DNA of 33,561 bases from Phoronis ovalis (Eukaryota; Phoronida; Phoronidae): NCBI GenBank assembly GCA_028565635.1, contig JAOXYB010020959.1, positions 1 to 33,561 on the forward strand, given 5' to 3'. Below the pieces are notes generated by a model, which saw only the letters and a program-made list of their open reading frames with translations, searched no databases and was not told where the DNA came from. The position numbers and the translations under genes are program-made. The first letter of the stretch is position 1. Each line of letters starts with the position of its first letter. Shown piece after piece: positions 32,025 through 33,561 of this stretch.

Positions 32025-32856
32025 GGCTTATTCAAAACATTCTAGATACAGAACAATGATCATGCAGGGCTTAATTGATACAAATTTACAATATGAGCAT
32101 AAAACATCTTTTGCACATTTCAAACAGATATAAGGAAATTTGTTTTATGTTAAAATATTTTAATATTTGTAACTAATTTCATTCAAGATATTAAATTTTG
32201 GTCATTGTTAAAATAAATACCTAAGATAGATCAAGATACTTTAATATATTTCTAGGAAATAGCATTTCCAGGAAATCCATGTTTTGCACATTGTTTAGCT
32301 TTTAATAATTATCCTACACTGCTTAGAAATTGATATTTCTTGGAAGACCTTGTTTTTTATCCAATGAAATAGGATCTTTGTTTAATCACCAATAGCTTAA
32401 TATGTAAACTAGGAGGCAAGGATTACTGCTGTTGACCTCAAAGTCTAAATAACCTTTGATTAACCTCTAAATAATCTTTTGATTTTCATTTTAAACTTTC
32501 ATATTTAATAATGTAATCTTAATTTTAAATTGTCACCATCACATCTAGATAACCTGTAACCATTTTTTACCTACTGCTATTTCACAGCTGAAACCACAAG
32601 TTTATAATGTGAATTGTTGGGATTGTGCTTGAGTTACAAGGACAAAAACTGATACCTTTGACACAGAAATAACATTATTTTAAAAAGTTCACTATTAACC
32701 TAATAAAGGCCCAGAATGGCCTACTTTAACTGACTCTTAACTACTGTTTTCAAGACACAGCTTGCTGAAAATTGGAAAGCAGAGGAAAAGAAAGATGTGG
32801 CACACAAAACCATTAATGAAGCTTTGTTGTAACACTTAGTAATGAAAGAAACAACA
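32025..32856. other. Intergenic AT-rich stretch
   Basis: Apart from the weak third copy of the 165 bp repeat near 32250-32295, I see no gene, RNA or strong repeat in this stretch. Confidence 0.4.
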
Positions 32857-33006
32857 CAGTGAAAAAATTATTTCACTATAAAACAGTTTATCTGTTCAAT
32901 GCTTTAGTAAATTAAAGTTGTATTAGTTCACTATAGGCTTCGCTAATAATTGCAAGTTGCAACCCTTAGAGATTTTTTTTCATTGATAGTGAAATCATTT
33001 TTTCAC
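32857..33006. mobile_element. Short MITE (~150 bp) with ~23 bp inverted ends
   Basis: AGTGAAAAAATTATTTCACT followed by ATA at the left pairs with GATAGTGAAATCATTTTTTCACT at the right (32985-33006); the ends match at about 21 of 23 bases after reverse complementation. Each end is also nearly self-complementary (AGTGAAA...TTTCACT). It carries no open frame. A target duplication was not clear. Confidence 0.5.
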
Positions 33007-33374
33007 TAAGGTTTGTTTATTAAGCCAGATTTGGTACCTACAACAGCAATCCTACTTTGACAATCAAGTGACTCCTGGACATTTCTTAGAAATGTAGTGT
33101 ACCTAAAACACATAGCCATATATACACCTACAACAATAATTGCTGCTGGATTACAGGGTATGTGGGTAAGCTTCAAAAGTTAGTTTATTATTCATTGTAC
33201 TAGCTGATAATATTCTATCACGGACTTGGTTTGTAATTGTAATGTAATTTACAATGACATTTACTTTGGATCCTGTGTATTGCAGATGAGTTTGCAGTTA
33301 TATATCTTAGCTGTACATTTTGCAAAAACTTTGAATTGCAGAATTACTTAGTAGGGAAGACTAGGACTTTTTTT

Positions 33375-33404
33375 GCTGCTTATCCTATTTATAGGATATG
33401 CAGC
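33375..33404. other. Compact hairpin of unknown role
   Basis: GCTGC-T-TATCCTA, a TTTA loop, and TAGGATA-T-GCAGC form a 12 bp stem with one T-T mismatch. There is no T-run typical of a terminator and no nearby gene, so it may be a chance palindrome or a repeat remnant. The rest of 33007-33561 shows nothing I can name. Confidence 0.35.
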
Positions 33405-33561
33405 AGCATTGTTATTGTCATTTGTTTAATATGACTTGATATGAGCCATATTAAGTAATTTACCTGTTTTAGCTAATAATAATTGTTTCAGGATGAAAAA
33501 AGTGCAGGCAATAGGAATATTAAGTAGAAAGGGAAAAATATGTAATGTGATTTTTAATTGT

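Overview
The window looks like nuclear DNA from an invertebrate animal, plausibly a mollusc or another lophotrochozoan, but the species cannot be fixed from sequence alone. The reasons are clear AT-richness, spliceosomal introns with GTAAGT-type donors and pyrimidine-rich acceptors, many small DNA-transposon relics, and one very large gene of the animal RNF213 family. There is no sign of bacterial operons, ribosome binding sites or CRISPR.

One gene dominates. On the minus strand, from the start codon near 26548 down to about 1181, I can join seven coding exons whose reading phases all agree. They are 26509-26548, 24112-24529, 23913-24000, 20410-20769, 18138-19942, 1466-14039 and 1181-1273. 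The joined frame has 5125 codons, close to the roughly 5200 residues of vertebrate RNF213. The 12.6 kb exon carries the dynein-like AAA+ core, with three P-loops (Lys1862, Lys2253, Lys2582) and two Walker B Asp-Glu pairs (2306-2307, 2651-2652). It also carries a C-terminal E3-like region with a divergent RZ-type zinc finger near 4372-4393.

The most interesting observation is about the ligase half. No RING finger is visible where the family normally has one; an acidic, Ser/Asn-rich, low-order linker of about 240 residues sits there instead. The RZ finger keeps Cys-x3-His and Cys-x2-Cys ligand pairs but appears to lack the Gly-x-Cys-Gly cysteine. The protein therefore looks like an RNF213 with an intact motor and a damaged or rewired ligase, possibly a pseudo-ligase.

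Region by region: 1-124 may hold an exon of a neighbouring minus-strand gene. 125-1180 is the 3' flank. 1181-26566 is the RNF213-like gene; its large introns carry foldback and other transposon-like repeats. 26567-28300 is a candidate promoter region with a consensus RFX X-box beside a CCAAT box and an ETS-IRF-like site. 28380-28980 is a dispersed repeat rich in TGACCT half-sites. 29114-29686 is a long foldback element. 29758-30080 is a frameshifted HARBI1-like (PIF/Harbinger) nuclease relic. 31204-33010 holds a duplicated repeat, a 316 bp G-tract MITE with an internal 32 bp tandem array, and a 150 bp MITE. I found no tRNA or rRNA gene.
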